Shown here in pieces: positions 1 to 10,303 of a stretch of DNA of 16,789 nucleotides; the first letter of the stretch is position 1; the number at the start of each line of letters is the position of its first letter. Source of the stretch: Gammaproteobacteria bacterium. Lineage in GTDB: Bacteria > Pseudomonadota > Gammaproteobacteria > DSM-16500. The translations under genes and the position numbers were made by a program. The stretch lies in assembly GCA_013287025.1 (NCBI GenBank), contig JABDEN010000037.1:1-16789 (forward strand), read 5' to 3'. The notes under the pieces are model-generated. The model worked only from the letters and a program-made list of their open reading frames with translations, had not been told where the DNA came from and did not search any database.

Positions 1-164
1 CATGGACCTCGGTCGCAAGCGTCTTTGGGGGCAGCCATTTTGAAACCAGGGGGTGCTTCTTTATATTTTAAAGGAACCGAAACTTTGGGTTTTACATAGT
101 CGGGACCGACCGCGGTGCAGGAGGTCAGAAAAAGAAAAAAAGCTGTCATTAAAACTTTTCTCAT
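1..164 (-). CDS. NodT/OprM-family outer-membrane efflux lipoprotein (N-terminal 54 residues only)
   Basis: This is the outer-membrane channel partner of the adjacent RND pump; in this family it forms the trimeric duct that takes substrate across the periplasm and outer membrane. The start ATG at 164-162 overlaps the mdtC stop as ATGA. The visible 54 residues begin with a lipoprotein signal peptide ([16 protein letters not shown]) with lipobox LTSC and the acylated Cys at residue 16. It is followed by the hallmark NodT opening CTAVGPDYVKP and a proline-rich stretch ending in PLKYKE. The rest, normally about 450-500 residues, lies beyond the left edge, so this is a partial gene because of the window and not a broken one. 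It is the last visible gene of the mdtA-mdtB-mdtC operon and would complete a self-contained tripartite exporter. E. coli mdtABC instead relies on the separately encoded TolC. The family call is firm from the lipobox plus VGPDY motif; the substrate is unknown. Confidence 0.88.
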   Translation of the reverse strand, partial: MRKVLMTAFFLFLTSCTAVGPDYVKPKVSVPLKYKEAPPGFKMAAPKDACDRGP

Positions 165-3100
165 GCCGTCCCTCTTCTTGCAAAAGGCCACCACCGCCAC
201 TGACCCACTTTTTCTAACATTAAAAAAATCACGGGAGTCGTATAAAGCGTTAATAATTGGCTTAACAATAATCCGCCAATGATGGCAACGCCTAACGGTC
301 GACGCAATTCAGAACCGATTCCCATTCCGAAAGCTAAAGGAAAAGCACCGAACATCGCAGCAAGCGTCGTCATCATGATGGGACGAAAACGCAAGATAGC
401 GGCTTGGTAAATCGCATCCATTGGCGATTTGTTCTCAACTCTCTTCGCTTCAATCGCAAAATCAATCATCATAATGGCGTTTTTCTTAACAATTCCGATT
501 AATAGAATCAGACCAATCAATGCAATGATACTAAAGTCAATTCGCGTAATCAGCAAGGCTAATAACGCTCCCACACCGGCTGATGGCAAAGTAGAAAGAA
601 TAGTCAATGGATGAATGGTACTTTCATACAATATGCCAAGCACGATATATACCGCAACCAATGCAGCTAAAATTAAAATGCCTTCATTGGCAAGTGACTC
701 TTGGAATGCTTGCGCCGTACCCTGAAAAGAACTCAGCACGGTTTCGGGTAAATGCATTTTCTTCATGCCTTCCGTAATATTTTTAACCGCATCGCCTAAC
801 GCCACCCCCGGCCCTAAATTAAAAGAAATCGTCGCCGCTGGCGCCTGACCTTGATGATTGACTGACAATAAAGTATTCGAAGGAGCAAAATCCGCAAACG
901 CAGATAAAGGAACTAACTTGCCATTTGCCGCTGGCACGTAAATCACTTTTAACGTTTCGGGCGATTGCCAAAATTCGGGGGCGACTTCCATTACCACATG
1001 ATATTGATTGAGCGAGCGATACATTAAAGACACTTGCGCTTGACCAAAGGCATTATACAAAGTGCTATCGACATCCTGCATATCAATGCCTAAACGTGAG
1101 GCATTATCGCGGTCAACTGATACAAATGCTTGTAACCCATGCGTCAATTGATCGCTATTCACATCAACGATGCCAGGTAAAGTTTTTACGGAATCCAGTA
1201 CGCGCGGTGTCCATTGATTTAATTCCTTTAAACTATCGGCGGTTAACGTATATTGATACTGCGCATTTCCCACTCGCCCACCCACTGACAAATCTTGCGC
1301 GGCTTGCATGTACAAAGTGGCCCCGGTGACTCCCGATAATGATTGTCGCAAACGATCAATGACTTTATTTACCGACAAACTTCTTTCGTTCAATGATTTC
1401 AAAGAAATAAAAACAGATCCTGAATTTGTCGTACTTCCCCCCGCACCCCCGATAAAACCGACCACATTCGAAACCGCAGGATCATTTGTCACAATATCCA
1501 CGAAGTTTTTTAATTTTTTTACCATCGCTTGAAAAGAAATATCTTGATCTGCTTGAATTTGCGCGATAATTCGTCCGGTATCTTGTTGCGGAAAAAATCC
1601 TTTTGGGACAATCACAAATAAAAATATATTTAAAATAATTGCAAACAACGTAATAAATAACATGAGCTTTGGATGGCGCAATGCAATTTGTAAAGTTTTT
1701 TCGTAAAAACCATGCATTCGATTAAAACCACGTGTAAAAATATGGTCTTTCGTCTTCGATTCTTTTTTTAATAAATAAGCACACATCATGGGTGTGACCG
1801 TGAGGGACACGAGTAAAGACACTAAAATCGCTGCAGATAAAGTAATCGCAAATTCACGAAATAATCGTCCGACAATTCCACCCATTAACAAGATGGGAAT
1901 AAAAACTGCAATCAAAGAAAGACTCATGGATACAACGGTGAAACCCACTTCTTTCGCGCCTCGCAACGCGGCATCGAGGGGTTTCATGCCATCTTCCATG
2001 TGTCGAGTAATATTTTCTAAGACAACCACCGCGTCATCGACCACAAATCCGGTCGAAATCGTTAACGCCATCAGCGATAAATTATCGAGTGTATAACCCA
2101 TTAATTTCATCACACCAAAAGTTCCCAGTAATGACAATGGCACTGCCACACTGGGAATTAACATGGAGCGTAAATTTCCTAAAAAAAGATACACAACAAA
2201 AATCACCAACATAATCGCGATAACTAACGTGAACTCGACATCATGTAATGACGCACGAATCGTCGTCGTACGATCCATTGCCACCGTAATATCAATGGCG
2301 CTCGGAATGGTGGCTTTCAAAAAAGGAAGTGCGGCAAAGACACGATCCACCGTCGACACCACATTTGCACCGGGTTGTTTAAACAACACCAGCATCACAG
2401 CAGGTTTACCATTGGCGAGTCCTGCATTTCTCACATTTTCAACAGAGTCCGTCACGGTTGCCACATCACCGATACGCACCGGATTGTTGTTTTGATATCG
2501 AATAATGAGTGGACGATATTCACTCGCAGTGAGTAGTTGATCATTGGTCGACACTTCAGATGTTGTCGTACCTTGGGATAAATGTCCTTTAGGGCGATTA
2601 GAATTCGCGTTTTGCAATACGTCTTTTACCGTATTCAAACTAATTCCATAATTATTTAATGCGAGAGGATTTAATTCGACGCGAACCCCCGGCAATGAGC
2701 TTCCACCCACCAACACTTGTCCTACGCCATTCACTTGCGACAAAGATTGCGCCAAAATAGTGGAAGCATAGTCGTACAATTGTCCCGTGGAATAAATCTT
2801 CGAGGTCATCGCAAGAATTAAAATCGGTGCATCGGCAGGATTTACTTTGCGATAAGTGGGATTGCTCGGTAAATTGGAAGGCAATTGGCCGCTCGCGGCG
2901 TTGATCGCAGCCTGTACATCGGACGCTGCGCCATCAATATCACGTGTTAAATCAAATTGGATGGTAATAGCGGTTATTCCCAACGTGCTACTCGAGGTCA
3001 ATTGTGTAATGCCCGCAATGCGACCGAGTTGACGCTCCAGAGGTGTTGCGACGGAAGTTGCCATCGTTTCCGGACTACCACCTGGGAGCGTTGCTGTGAC

Positions 3101-3238
3101 TGTGATGGTTGGAAAATCAATTTCAGGCAGCGATGAAACGGGTAAGAGATAAAAAGCCACAATCCCCGCAATGGCAAGACCCATGGCTAATAAAGTAGTA
3201 GCAATGGGACGATGAATAAATGGCGAAGACAAACTCAT
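161..3238 (-). CDS. mdtC: RND multidrug efflux pump subunit, MdtC-like
   Basis: This is an inner-membrane proton-driven RND transporter of 1025 residues, about the length of E. coli MdtC. The N-terminus ([12 protein letters not shown], then LPEIDFPTI and [20 protein letters not shown]) follows MdtC closely. The architecture is standard: TM1 at about 11-33, a large periplasmic porter loop, and a TM2-TM6 block from about 335. TM4 carries the proton-relay pair Asp401-Asp402 in [15 protein letters not shown] second periplasmic loop follows, and TM10 carries Lys919 in [14 protein letters not shown]. All three relay residues are therefore present. In E. coli, MdtB and MdtC assemble as a heterotrimer in which the two subunits have unequal roles; the same is inferred here from the paired neighbouring gene. 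Its ATG overlaps the mdtB stop by 4 bases and its stop overlaps the lipoprotein gene by 4. Known MdtABC substrates include bile salts and novobiocin, but specificity cannot be read from this sequence. Confidence 0.93.
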   Translation of the reverse strand: MSLSSPFIHRPIATTLLAMGLAIAGIVAFYLLPVSSLPEIDFPTITVTATLPGGSPETMATSVATPLERQLGRIAGITQLTSSSTLGITAITIQFDLTRDIDGAASDVQAAINAASGQLPSNLPSNPTYRKVNPADAPILILAMTSKIYSTGQLYDYASTILAQSLSQVNGVGQVLVGGSSLPGVRVELNPLALNNYGISLNTVKDVLQNANSNRPKGHLSQGTTTSEVSTNDQLLTASEYRPLIIRYQNNNPVRIGDVATVTDSVENVRNAGLANGKPAVMLVLFKQPGANVVSTVDRVFAALPFLKATIPSAIDITVAMDRTTTIRASLHDVEFTLVIAIMLVIFVVYLFLGNLRSMLIPSVAVPLSLLGTFGVMKLMGYTLDNLSLMALTISTGFVVDDAVVVLENITRHMEDGMKPLDAALRGAKEVGFTVVSMSLSLIAVFIPILLMGGIVGRLFREFAITLSAAILVSLLVSLTVTPMMCAYLLKKESKTKDHIFTRGFNRMHGFYEKTLQIALRHPKLMLFITLFAIILNIFLFVIVPKGFFPQQDTGRIIAQIQADQDISFQAMVKKLKNFVDIVTNDPAVSNVVGFIGGAGGSTTNSGSVFISLKSLNERSLSVNKVIDRLRQSLSGVTGATLYMQAAQDLSVGGRVGNAQYQYTLTADSLKELNQWTPRVLDSVKTLPGIVDVNSDQLTHGLQAFVSVDRDNASRLGIDMQDVDSTLYNAFGQAQVSLMYRSLNQYHVVMEVAPEFWQSPETLKVIYVPAANGKLVPLSAFADFAPSNTLLSVNHQGQAPAATISFNLGPGVALGDAVKNITEGMKKMHLPETVLSSFQGTAQAFQESLANEGILILAALVAVYIVLGILYESTIHPLTILSTLPSAGVGALLALLITRIDFSIIALIGLILLIGIVKKNAIMMIDFAIEAKRVENKSPMDAIYQAAILRFRPIMMTTLAAMFGAFPLAFGMGIGSELRRPLGVAIIGGLLLSQLLTLYTTPVIFLMLEKVGQWRWWPFARRGTA

Positions 3239-6200
3239 TCATGCGCCCTCGGTGTCATCCATTGCAAACGAAAGGCATTGAATTTTCGCGCCATTTTATC
3301 GAATGCGAGATAAATGACAGGTGTCGTATAAAGCGTGAGTAATTGACTTACCATCAAGCCCGCAATGATCGCAATCCCTAAAGGTCGACGCAGTTCCGCT
3401 CCCATGCCAGAACCAAACGCCAAAGGAAAAGCACCAAACATTGACGCCATCGTCGTCATCAAAATGGGGCGAAAACGTAAAATACACGCTTCAAAAATTG
3501 CATCAAAGGCATTTTTACCGTACTGACGTTCTTGTTCTAATGCGAAATCAATCATCATAATCGCATTTTTCATCACAATACCAATCAGCAAAATAATCCC
3601 AATCAACGCAATGACGGTCAGCGCATTATTCGTCAACAATAATGCGAGGAGTGCACCCATGCATGCGGAAGGAAGGGTCGATAAAATGGTTATGGGATGA
3701 ATATAACTTTCATACAAGACCCCAAGCACAATATAAACCACAATAATGGCGGCGAGTACTAACCATGCTTCGTTGCTTAAAGAACCATGAAAAATTTTCG
3801 CGGCTCCCTCAAATCCTGCATTGATGCTATCAGGGATACCGATTTTTTGTTTGGCGGCATCCATCGCATGAATTGCATCGCCTAACGCGGCATTTTTTTG
3901 CAGATTAAAAGAAAGTGTCGCCACCGGAAATTGATTTTGCCGATTGAACACGATGGGGCCGACAGATTCTGTCACTTCTGCGATTGCACTCAACGGCACT
4001 TTTCCCAATGCTGTTGTATTAATATAAAGATTTTTTAAAGCATCCGGTCCTCTTTGTAATGCTTCCATCACAACGTAATATTGATTTCGCTGCGTAAACA
4101 ATGTTGAAATCAATCGCTGCCCAAACGCATCATACAACGTATTATCAATGAGATTCATCGAAATCCCGAATCGTGACGCCGTATCTCGATCGATCAAAAT
4201 ATTCGTTTGTAATCCACCATTTTGTTCATCGCTTGCGACATCTTGAAATGGATATTCATTACGAATGGTATCCATTAACTTATTCGTCCATTTGGTGACG
4301 TCATCTGCATTAGGCGAACCTAAGCTATATTGATACTGCGTACGACTAATACGCGTATCAATCGTCAAGTCCTGAACGGGTTGCATATATAACGTTGCAC
4401 CGGATATTTTTTGCAATTCCGGTTCTAAACGACGAATCACTTCACTGGCACTGACATCGCGTTCTGCTAAAGGTTTTAACGCAATAAGAAAACGGCCGGT
4501 ATTCAATGTCGCATTCGTCCCATCAATACCGATAAAAGAAGACAAATTTAAAACGGCCGGATCTTTCAAAACCACGTTCGCGAGCGCTTCTTGTTTTTTG
4601 GACATTTCAGTGAAGGAAATCGATTGATTGGCGTCAGAAATCCCCTGAATAAAACCAGTATCTTGAATGGGGAAAAAACCTTTGGGAATCAGGACAAATA
4701 ATAGCAATGTAATCACGAGTGTGACCACTGCAATGATTAAAGTTAAAGGTTGATGCGCCAATACGATTTGTAAGGATTTTTTATAAGCTTCCAAAATACG
4801 ATCAAAAAAATCTGCGGATTGTTGTTCGAAACGACTGAGTTCGGTACGTGCGCGGTGATGCAGCATGCGCGCGCACATCATGGGCGTCAACGTTAACGAC
4901 ACAAATGCAGAAAGTAAAATGGCAACGGATAATGTCATCGCAAATTCACGAAATAAACGGCCGATGACATCACTCATGAAAAGTAATGGAATGAGAACCG
5001 CGATCAAAGAAACGGTTAAGGACATAATCGTAAAACCAATTTGTTTTGCACCTTTTAAGGCTGCTTCTAGTGGTTTTTCACCGTTTTCGACATAACGAGA
5101 AATATTTTCAATCATGACAATCGCATCGTCGACCACAAAACCTGCCGCAATGGTCAACGCCATTAGCGTTAAATTATTTAAACTAAATCCCAAGAGATAC
5201 ATTGCGCCAAAGGTACCAATCAAAGAAAGCGGCACCGCGACACTCGGAATAACGGTCGCCGATAAATTTCGTAAAAACAAAAATATCACCAAAACCACCA
5301 GTACAACTGAAAGCATTAAATCAAATTGTACTTCTTTTACCGATGCGCGAATGGTATTCGTACGATCAGCAAGCACATCAATATGGATCGACGATGGAAT
5401 GGCCGCGTTTAATTGAGTTAATAATTTTTTAATGCGATCAGAAACGGCAATCACATTCGCACCCGGTTGCCGTTGAATATTCATAATCACGGCGGGGGTC
5501 ATATTCATCCACGCAGCGAGCTTTACATCTTGCGCACCATCTTGGACAGTCGCGATATCGGATAAACGAATGGGTGCATTATTTTTGTATGCAATGATCA
5601 ATGGGCGATATTCATCGCTCGTCAGTAATTGATCGTTCGAATTAATAATATAAGATAAAAACGGTCCGTCAAAACTTCCCTTCGCTGCATTCACGTTGGC
5701 ATTATTAATCGCCGTTCGTAAATCTTCTAAGTTGAGTTGATATGACGCAAGCGCATCCGCGTTCACTGTCACTCTCACCGCAGGACGTTGTCCGCCACTT
5801 AAACTAACAAGGCCGACACCGGTTAATTGCGAAATTTTTTGTGCGAGTCTGGTATCTGCAAAATCTTGCACCAGCGTCAACGGCATACTATTTGACGTCA
5901 AAGCCAATGTCATAACCGGCACATCGGCGGGATTCACTTTGCTGTAAATCGGAGGATTGGGTAAATCAACGGGTAAATATGTCGTTGCGGCATTGATGGC
6001 GGCTTGCACTTCTTGCTCTGCAACATCCAGACTCAAACTTAAATCAAACTGTAAAACAATCACCGACGATGTACTGCTACTGGTCGATGTCATCTGATCC
6101 AAACCGGGCATTTGGCCAAATTGACGTTCCAACGGTGCAGTCACTGACGTTGCCATCACGCTTGGACTCGCACCTGGATAAAATGTGGTGACTTGAATGG

Positions 6201-6330
6201 TGGGATAATCCACCTCAGGAAGCGATGATACCGGTAACAAATGATAAGCCAACAATCCCGCTAAAAATAACGCAATCATAATGAGCGATGTTGCAATGGG
6301 TCGCAAAATAAATATGCGGGATGGACTCAT
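3235..6330 (-). CDS. mdtB: RND multidrug efflux pump subunit, MdtB-like
   Basis: This is the second RND pump subunit, 1031 residues, closest in sequence pattern to E. coli Mdt[47 protein letters not shown]. The conserved block [13 protein letters not shown] plus [13 protein letters not shown] is the MdtB-type counterpart of [10 protein letters not shown] in MdtC. TM1 spans about 11-33. The TM4 proton-relay pair is Asp401-Asp402 ([14 protein letters not shown]), and the TM10 lysine is Lys921 ([14 protein letters not shown]). Both the 4-base overlap with mdtA and the 4-base overlap with mdtC suggest coupled translation and a fixed ratio of the subunits. It is clearly not a recent duplicate of mdtC: the two differ throughout the periplasmic loops, as expected for the ancient MdtB/MdtC split. 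It is complete, with no frameshift or missing catalytic residue seen. Confidence 0.93.
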   Translation of the reverse strand: MSPSRIFILRPIATSLIMIALFLAGLLAYHLLPVSSLPEVDYPTIQVTTFYPGASPSVMATSVTAPLERQFGQMPGLDQMTSTSSSTSSVIVLQFDLSLSLDVAEQEVQAAINAATTYLPVDLPNPPIYSKVNPADVPVMTLALTSNSMPLTLVQDFADTRLAQKISQLTGVGLVSLSGGQRPAVRVTVNADALASYQLNLEDLRTAINNANVNAAKGSFDGPFLSYIINSNDQLLTSDEYRPLIIAYKNNAPIRLSDIATVQDGAQDVKLAAWMNMTPAVIMNIQRQPGANVIAVSDRIKKLLTQLNAAIPSSIHIDVLADRTNTIRASVKEVQFDLMLSVVLVVLVIFLFLRNLSATVIPSVAVPLSLIGTFGAMYLLGFSLNNLTLMALTIAAGFVVDDAIVMIENISRYVENGEKPLEAALKGAKQIGFTIMSLTVSLIAVLIPLLFMSDVIGRLFREFAMTLSVAILLSAFVSLTLTPMMCARMLHHRARTELSRFEQQSADFFDRILEAYKKSLQIVLAHQPLTLIIAVVTLVITLLLFVLIPKGFFPIQDTGFIQGISDANQSISFTEMSKKQEALANVVLKDPAVLNLSSFIGIDGTNATLNTGRFLIALKPLAERDVSASEVIRRLEPELQKISGATLYMQPVQDLTIDTRISRTQYQYSLGSPNADDVTKWTNKLMDTIRNEYPFQDVASDEQNGGLQTNILIDRDTASRFGISMNLIDNTLYDAFGQRLISTLFTQRNQYYVVMEALQRGPDALKNLYINTTALGKVPLSAIAEVTESVGPIVFNRQNQFPVATLSFNLQKNAALGDAIHAMDAAKQKIGIPDSINAGFEGAAKIFHGSLSNEAWLVLAAIIVVYIVLGVLYESYIHPITILSTLPSACMGALLALLLTNNALTVIALIGIILLIGIVMKNAIMMIDFALEQERQYGKNAFDAIFEACILRFRPILMTTMASMFGAFPLAFGSGMGAELRRPLGIAIIAGLMVSQLLTLYTTPVIYLAFDKMARKFNAFRLQWMTPRAHE

Positions 6331-7460
6331 TGGCTTCCAACCGTAACTGTTGCGCCGTCTGTTAATTTGTCTGCGCCTTCGACTACCACTTTTTCTCCTG
6401 GACTTACACCCGATTTCACGACGGTATCATTATCTTCTGTCGGACCTTTTTGGATGTTTTGCATTTTTACCGTTCCGTCAGTGCGGAGAATATAAACGAA
6501 AGGTGCGTTTATTCCTTGTTGAACGGCGGCGGTTGGAATGACAGTGGCCTTTTTCAACGTATCGATGAGCAATTTAATATTGACAAACTGATTAGGAAAT
6601 AAAAGATTATTATCGTTTTTAAATACTGATTTTAATTTTACCGTGCCAGTTGTGGTATCAATTTGATTATCCATGGTAAGCAACTGGCCTGTTCCCAATA
6701 ATTTTTTTTGCATCCGGTCAAAAGCTAAGGTCGTCAAGGGAATTTTGGCATTTAATTTTTCAAGCACTACTTGCACATCATCTTCAGGAATGGTAAATAC
6801 CACGTTAATCGGATGCGTCATCGTAATAACCGCAATCCCTGTCGCATCAGAAACCTGCACGTAATTACCTGGATCCACCAACCGCAAACCCACTCGTCCA
6901 TCAATGGGTGAAGTAATTCGACAATACGTTAAATTCACTTGCGTACTTTCAATTAATCCCTGATCGATTTTTACAATGCCTTCATTTTGTTGAACGGTGG
7001 CTGCTTCCGTATCTAGCGTTTGTTTCGCAACAGAATCTTGTTTCCATAGTGTTTGATAACGTTGTAAATCTAATTGCGAATTGGCCAAAAGTGCTGTGTC
7101 ACGTTCTAACTGACCTTGATATTGTTTGAGTTGCGCTTCATAAGGACGCGGATCAATTTCTGCAAGCAAATCACCTTTTTTGACCATCTGACCTTCCGTA
7201 AATAACACGCGAATCAATTGTCCATTGATCTGTGTGCGAACGGTGACAGAATTAATTGAGGTAACCGTACCAATTGCAGAAAGATAAACAGGAACATCTT
7301 TTAAAGTTGCTTCCCCTACCACAACAGATGGCGTCGCTTGCGGAATCACACGATTTGCATTTGACCGAATATGTCGGATAAAAAAGATGAGTAGAACAAT
7401 GATTAAAATCACTATCCAGAAACTGAGTCTTCGATTTAACGGACGGTTTGGTGTGTTCAC
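6327..7460 (-). CDS. mdtA: RND periplasmic adaptor (membrane fusion protein), MdtA-like
   Basis: This is the membrane fusion protein that links the MdtBC pump to the outer-membrane channel. I start it at the GTG at 7460-7458, not the in-frame GTG at 7508, because a clear AAAGGA site sits 6 bases upstream; this gives 377 residues (E. coli MdtA has 415). It has an uncleaved signal anchor at about 12-30. The first half of the lipoyl domain is at about 60-102 ([19 protein letters not shown], then [12 protein letters not shown]), and a coiled-coil hairpin at about 103-180 ([20 protein letters not shown]). The lipoyl return is at about 181-200 ([19 protein letters not shown]). The beta-barrel and membrane-proximal domains follow, including [22 protein letters not shown] and [10 protein letters not shown], all MdtA-like. 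It is the first gene of the operon and its stop overlaps mdtB as ATGA. No convincing -35/-10 pair was found upstream. Confidence 0.92.
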   Translation of the reverse strand: MNTPNRPLNRRLSFWIVILIIVLLIFFIRHIRSNANRVIPQATPSVVVGEATLKDVPVYLSAIGTVTSINSVTVRTQINGQLIRVLFTEGQMVKKGDLLAEIDPRPYEAQLKQYQGQLERDTALLANSQLDLQRYQTLWKQDSVAKQTLDTEAATVQQNEGIVKIDQGLIESTQVNLTYCRITSPIDGRVGLRLVDPGNYVQVSDATGIAVITMTHPINVVFTIPEDDVQVVLEKLNAKIPLTTLAFDRMQKKLLGTGQLLTMDNQIDTTTGTVKLKSVFKNDNNLLFPNQFVNIKLLIDTLKKATVIPTAAVQQGINAPFVYILRTDGTVKMQNIQKGPTEDNDTVVKSGVSPGEKVVVEGADKLTDGATVTVGSQ

Positions 7461-7466
7461 GCGGTA

Positions 7467-7472
7467 TCCTTT
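7467..7472 (-). promoter_or_regulatory. Ribosome-binding site that fixes the mdtA GTG start
   Basis: On the minus strand this reads AAAGGA, 6 bases before the GTG at 7460. The longer in-frame start at 7508 has no comparable site, and its extra 16 residues would precede the signal anchor with no family counterpart. Confidence 0.75.
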
Positions 7473-7546
7473 CAATATTTTGCGACATGCCCATGACAGC
7501 TTGAGCACTAGCTATCTTAAGCAATCCTGAAAAATTTTTCCTTAAC

Positions 7547-7560
7547 TTTATTTAAATAAA
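7547..7560. repeat. 14-base AT palindrome in the mdtA/yqjD divergent intergenic region
   Basis: TTTATTTAAATAAA is a perfect palindrome placed between the divergent mdtA and yqjD-like genes. It could be an operator half-site pair or chance in a very AT-rich stretch. No regulator gene adjoins it. The rest of this roughly 210-base gap holds A/T runs and the yqjD-like promoter described separately. Confidence 0.35.
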
Positions 7561-7618
7561 TAAAAAACAATTAAAAAACATAAGTTCTTTTTTTTTACAA
7601 CACCTAATTTTCTCTCTA

Positions 7619-7627
7619 TGCTATAAT
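7619..7627 (+). promoter_or_regulatory. Extended -10 promoter for the yqjD/yqjE-like pair
   Basis: TGCTATAAT is a perfect extended -10 element (TG, one base, TATAAT), predicting transcription to begin around 7634. No good -35 lies 16-18 bases upstream, which is typical of extended -10 promoters. The transcript would carry a GGAGG site at 7659-7663, 8 bases before the ATG at 7672. The surrounding 15 bases (7617-7631) recur exactly at the promoter of the AAA ATPase gene on the other strand. Confidence 0.65.
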
Positions 7628-7671
7628 TTCTTTGTGATAATTCACGTTTAGGGTCACTGGAGGATAAAAAT

Positions 7672-7953
7672 ATGCATAAGACCATCTCTAGGAAACAAAA
7701 TATCATCAAAAACGACTTAGAAAAATTGAAAGCCTTACTTGCAACTACCGCTTATGACGTCCGTGGCGAAGCAAGAAATGCGATTTCTGAATCTTTTGAA
7801 AATGTGAAAGATAAATCATCAGATTTGCAGACTAGCATTTCTGACTATGTCACAGAAAAGCCATTTAAAGCGTTAGGCCTCGCAATGTTATCCGGTTTGT
7901 TCTTAGGATTAACGATGCGTCGCAAAAAGAAACATCATCATACGACACGTTAA
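7672..7953 (+). CDS. YqjD/ElaB-like (DUF883) C-tail-anchored membrane protein
   Basis: This is a 93-residue protein of the ElaB/YqjD/DUF883 type. Residues 1-60 form a charged, amphipathic helical segment (KNDLEKLKALL, EARNAISESFENVKDK) likely to be coiled coil. A glycine-rich transmembrane helix follows at about 65-82 (FKALGLAMLSGLFLGL), then a basic tail RRKKKHHH. In E. coli, members of this family are inserted in the inner membrane by this C-terminal anchor, and YqjD associates with ribosomes in stationary phase. That role is known for the relative and only inferred here. A strong GGAGG site lies 8 bases before the ATG. The yqjE-like gene follows 17 bases later, as in the E. coli yqjCDE cluster, which supports the family call beyond the short sequence. 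Confidence 0.8.
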   Translation: MHKTISRKQNIIKNDLEKLKALLATTAYDVRGEARNAISESFENVKDKSSDLQTSISDYVTEKPFKALGLAMLSGLFLGLTMRRKKKHHHTTR

Positions 7954-7970
7954 TTGTAATGGAGCGTTGA

Positions 7971-8333
7971 ATGGCGAAAAAAAAACCTCCTTTTAAATTT
8001 TTACTAAGGTTATTGTTCGCTATTCCTGCAATAATGAGTCTTGCGAGCAAGGTTTTTACCTTAATAAAAATCGAAGCCCGTGAAAGTGGTAGAAACTTCG
8101 TAAAGATAGTCATTCTGGCTATCTTTTCTCTTATTGTGCTTTCATCGACCTGGATTTCAGCACTCGCAATTTTATTCTTTTACCTACTCGAATGGCACCT
8201 GACCGTCCCCGCTGCTTTAGGAATCCTCTTAGCTGTCAATTTATTATCACTATTCATCATTATGCTTAGTATTGTCCGATCCAAAAAAAGATTATTCTTC
8301 CCGGAAACGAGAAGGCAATTGCGGGGGTTGTAG
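7971..8333 (+). CDS. YqjE-like (Holin-X/DUF1469) membrane protein
   Basis: This 120-residue protein has a short basic N-terminus (MAKKKPPFKF), an amphipathic segment at 12-42 (LFAIPAIMSLASKVFTLIKIEARESG), and two strong transmembrane helices at about 43-72 and 78-103 separated by the polar turn LEWHLTV. It ends in a basic tail. This is the layout of the YqjE/putative holin-like superfamily III group, and its place directly after a DUF883 gene matches the E. coli yqjD-yqjE order. The biochemical role is unknown. The word holin in the family name is an old similarity label and is no evidence of lysis here. GGAG at 7961-7964 lies 6 bases before the ATG. Its stop is only 16 bases from the stop of the convergent RloB-like gene, with no terminator visible between them. 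Confidence 0.75.
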   Translation: MAKKKPPFKFLLRLLFAIPAIMSLASKVFTLIKIEARESGRNFVKIVILAIFSLIVLSSTWISALAILFFYLLEWHLTVPAALGILLAVNLLSLFIIMLSIVRSKKRLFFPETRRQLRGL

Positions 8334-8349
8334 TTATTTAGTCAATGTA

Positions 8350-8946
8350 TTAGTTTGCTTCAAGAATTTCATTGAGTAACTTATACACGGTTGAACAATT
8401 ACCTTCTAGAACTTCTACGGTGTCATGCTTTCTTTTTCCATTATGTACTGCCGTCTTACAATTTTCTCTTCTAATTTCTTTGACACCAATATTACTTTTC
8501 GTATAATTTGGTAAATGTCTAAGCAATCTCCTCACACAATCATTCGTGTTTTTAACATCATCTCCACTTTCAAAATGTAACAGTAACCAATATTCGAATT
8601 TTGGATTACTTATTGCTAAATTATGCTTAATATTAATTTTTTCCCATTCGAAACATTCTTGAAATGCACTTTTTTTTCGGCCATCAACGTCTATTATCAA
8701 CCAAATTTGTTCATTTTTATTCAAACCATTTTCCTTAATATATTTTTTAGCTCGCTTTAAAATTTGGTTAGGCTCAGTTTTCTTATCACCTTTTTTTACA
8801 ATTATATTAACCCTATCATTTATTTTTTTTAAAATAGTAAAATAATCGTTTTCAGTTTTTTCGCCTTCTGGGAAAATTGTAAAAACCTTTCTATATTCTC
8901 TTGTACCTATTGGTCGACTAAATTGATTTTTTTTTGATTTATTCAT
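8350..8946 (-). CDS. RloB-like TOPRIM-fold protein, second gene of an AAA/RloB abortive-infection-type pair
   Basis: This is a 198-residue protein with the signature of the RloB family. An N-terminal EG.KTE motif with Glu27 (FPEGEKTENDYF, 25-36) and a hydrophobic strand ending in Asp86-Val-Asp88 (IWLIIDVDGR) together resemble the TOPRIM metal-binding E and DxD. The RloB-typical NPKFEYWLLLHF lies at 114-125. Related systems (RloA/RloB beside type I restriction loci, lactococcal AbiL) pair such a protein with an ABC-fold ATPase. Their TOPRIM subunit is thought to be a nuclease released or switched on by the ATPase upon phage infection. The gene starts 14 bases after the ATPase stop, so it is co-transcribed. 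No strong ribosome-binding site is seen before its ATG, which suggests coupling or weak expression. Its base composition is visibly more AT-rich than the prp and mdt genes, consistent with acquisition by transfer. The family is likely; activity and target are inference. Confidence 0.82.
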   Translation of the reverse strand: MNKSKKNQFSRPIGTREYRKVFTIFPEGEKTENDYFTILKKINDRVNIIVKKGDKKTEPNQILKRAKKYIKENGLNKNEQIWLIIDVDGRKKSAFQECFEWEKINIKHNLAISNPKFEYWLLLHFESGDDVKNTNDCVRRLLRHLPNYTKSNIGVKEIRRENCKTAVHNGKRKHDTVEVLEGNCSTVYKLLNEILEAN

Positions 8947-8960
8947 GAAAATTTTCTACT

Positions 8961-10259
8961 TTAATGAGAAAGCAAAAGAATTTTGGGAATTCCGCCAAAA
9001 CTCCCCCGCAGATAACTTTTTCTAATATCTTTATCATTACGAGTATCTTTATATTCACTTAGCGAGAATAATTGCGTTGCTGAATTGGTATTTCTTTCTG
9101 TAATCCATAATTCATCCCTTCTCAATAACTTTTGATCCATTAACGTCACATTATGCGTAGTAAATATTAACTGTGAACGACTAGACGACGAGCAAGTTTG
9201 AAAATAATACTCCAGTAGCGAACGAATTAGCATGGTATGCATAGAATGATCAAATTCATCAATAATATACGTTTTACTTGATTTATCATTTGATAAATCG
9301 ATTATTGCTGGCAAAAGCTCTATCATTCTTAAAGTCCCTTCAGATTCTTGAGCCAAATCAAATTGAATATCATTACCATCTTTAGTTTTATGGTAAGAAA
9401 CAAGTTTCTTTAAAGATAATTCTCCATTCCTTTTTGATATAACAAAATTTCTACCTATTAAAACATCTGCACCATCAGGCAAGTCTTCTGAAACTTTTGC
9501 TTTTAATTCCTCTGGAAATTGAATACTTTCAAAAGTAACTTCGATACCATCCAATTGTGTGATACCCGTATCTAATTCAGAAATAATATTGTTAATCATC
9601 GAATATGTTGAAGTATCCTCTTTGTTTATTAAAAACCCCCATGAAAGATTAGACTTTGGACCTAATACAATTAAATTATGTTTAAACCAATCGTGTACAG
9701 GAGAAAAATCATCTTTTTTTTGATCTACTGTTTTAGTTAAAAATAATTGATTATCTCTAGTTCCTTCAGCAATAAATTTTAATCTTTGATCCTGACTTAA
9801 TGAAGGATCATCAGGAAACGTAACCTTTCCATTCGAGTCGCGCTCATATAAAACTTTTTGACTGTATGGGCCAAACTTAATTAGTTTTTCTTCTACAACT
9901 TTCTTTGATGTCACAGCAAAACTAAATTCATAGCAAATTTCATTGACTAATATTTGAAAACTAAAGCGTGTAGGTTCATGTTCGAGTTTTTTATCTAATT
10001 TAAATACGAGTCTTCTAATCAAACTTTCTGGCTGAGTGATTGTTGTAATAAAATCTCTTGCAAAGCGAATAGCATTACAAATTTTAGTTTTACCTGCGGC
10101 ATTCGCTCCATAAATAGCGGCAATGGGTAACAGGCGAAACCCATATTTTTTAATAATGGGTACACGTTCTGAATGCTGTTTTTCTTTAGTAGCAATCATA
10201 GAAAAAGTTATAGGTTCTCTTACAGATTCCCAATTTTCCACTGTAAATTTTATGAGCAT
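8961..10259 (-). CDS. AAA15-family (RloA/AbiLi-like) ABC-fold ATPase
   Basis: This is a 432-residue ATPase. The N-terminal strand MLIKFTVENWESVREPITFSM is typical of the COG1106/AAA15 group. Walker A is at 51-58 (GANAAGKT), an ABC-like signature at about 305-311 (ESEGTLR), Walker B at 331-335 (YIIDE, catalytic Glu335), and the switch histidine is His369 (FTTHN). The stretch between about 80 and 290 replaces the long coiled coil of SMC-like relatives. The C-terminal RKSYLRGSFGGIPKIL is also common in this group. It is the first gene of a two-gene unit with the RloB-like TOPRIM protein, so by family precedent it is probably the sensor or gate of a defence module. A good AAGGTGG site lies 6 bases before the ATG and an extended -10 promoter about 45 bases upstream. 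It is complete, with no decay seen, so the cassette is plausibly functional. Retron-, OLD- or PARIS-type pairings were considered; the RloB partner favours Rlo/AbiL. Confidence 0.85.
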   Translation of the reverse strand: MLIKFTVENWESVREPITFSMIATKEKQHSERVPIIKKYGFRLLPIAAIYGANAAGKTKICNAIRFARDFITTITQPESLIRRLVFKLDKKLEHEPTRFSFQILVNEICYEFSFAVTSKKVVEEKLIKFGPYSQKVLYERDSNGKVTFPDDPSLSQDQRLKFIAEGTRDNQLFLTKTVDQKKDDFSPVHDWFKHNLIVLGPKSNLSWGFLINKEDTSTYSMINNIISELDTGITQLDGIEVTFESIQFPEELKAKVSEDLPDGADVLIGRNFVISKRNGELSLKKLVSYHKTKDGNDIQFDLAQESEGTLRMIELLPAIIDLSNDKSSKTYIIDEFDHSMHTMLIRSLLEYYFQTCSSSSRSQLIFTTHNVTLMDQKLLRRDELWITERNTNSATQLFSLSEYKDTRNDKDIRKSYLRGSFGGIPKILLLSH

Positions 10260-10303
10260 ATCAAACCACCTTTTTATACGTAAATTTCTCTTTTATAATA
10301 GAA

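Noticed and set aside
1788..2096. Plus-strand open frames inside mdtC, mdtB and mdtA (also 2163-2495, 4865-5095, 5114-5416)
   Set aside because: They are antisense to long, motif-rich RND and adaptor genes and show low-complexity translations with no ribosome-binding site; they are shadows.
7461..7508. Longer mdtA reading frame beginning at the GTG at 7508
   Set aside because: It adds 16 residues before the signal anchor with no ribosome-binding site; the GTG at 7460 has AAAGGA at ideal spacing.
7971..8333. Phage holin and prophage remnant
   Set aside because: The Holin-X name is only a family label; the DUF883-YqjE gene order matches a chromosomal enterobacterial cluster and no phage genes adjoin.
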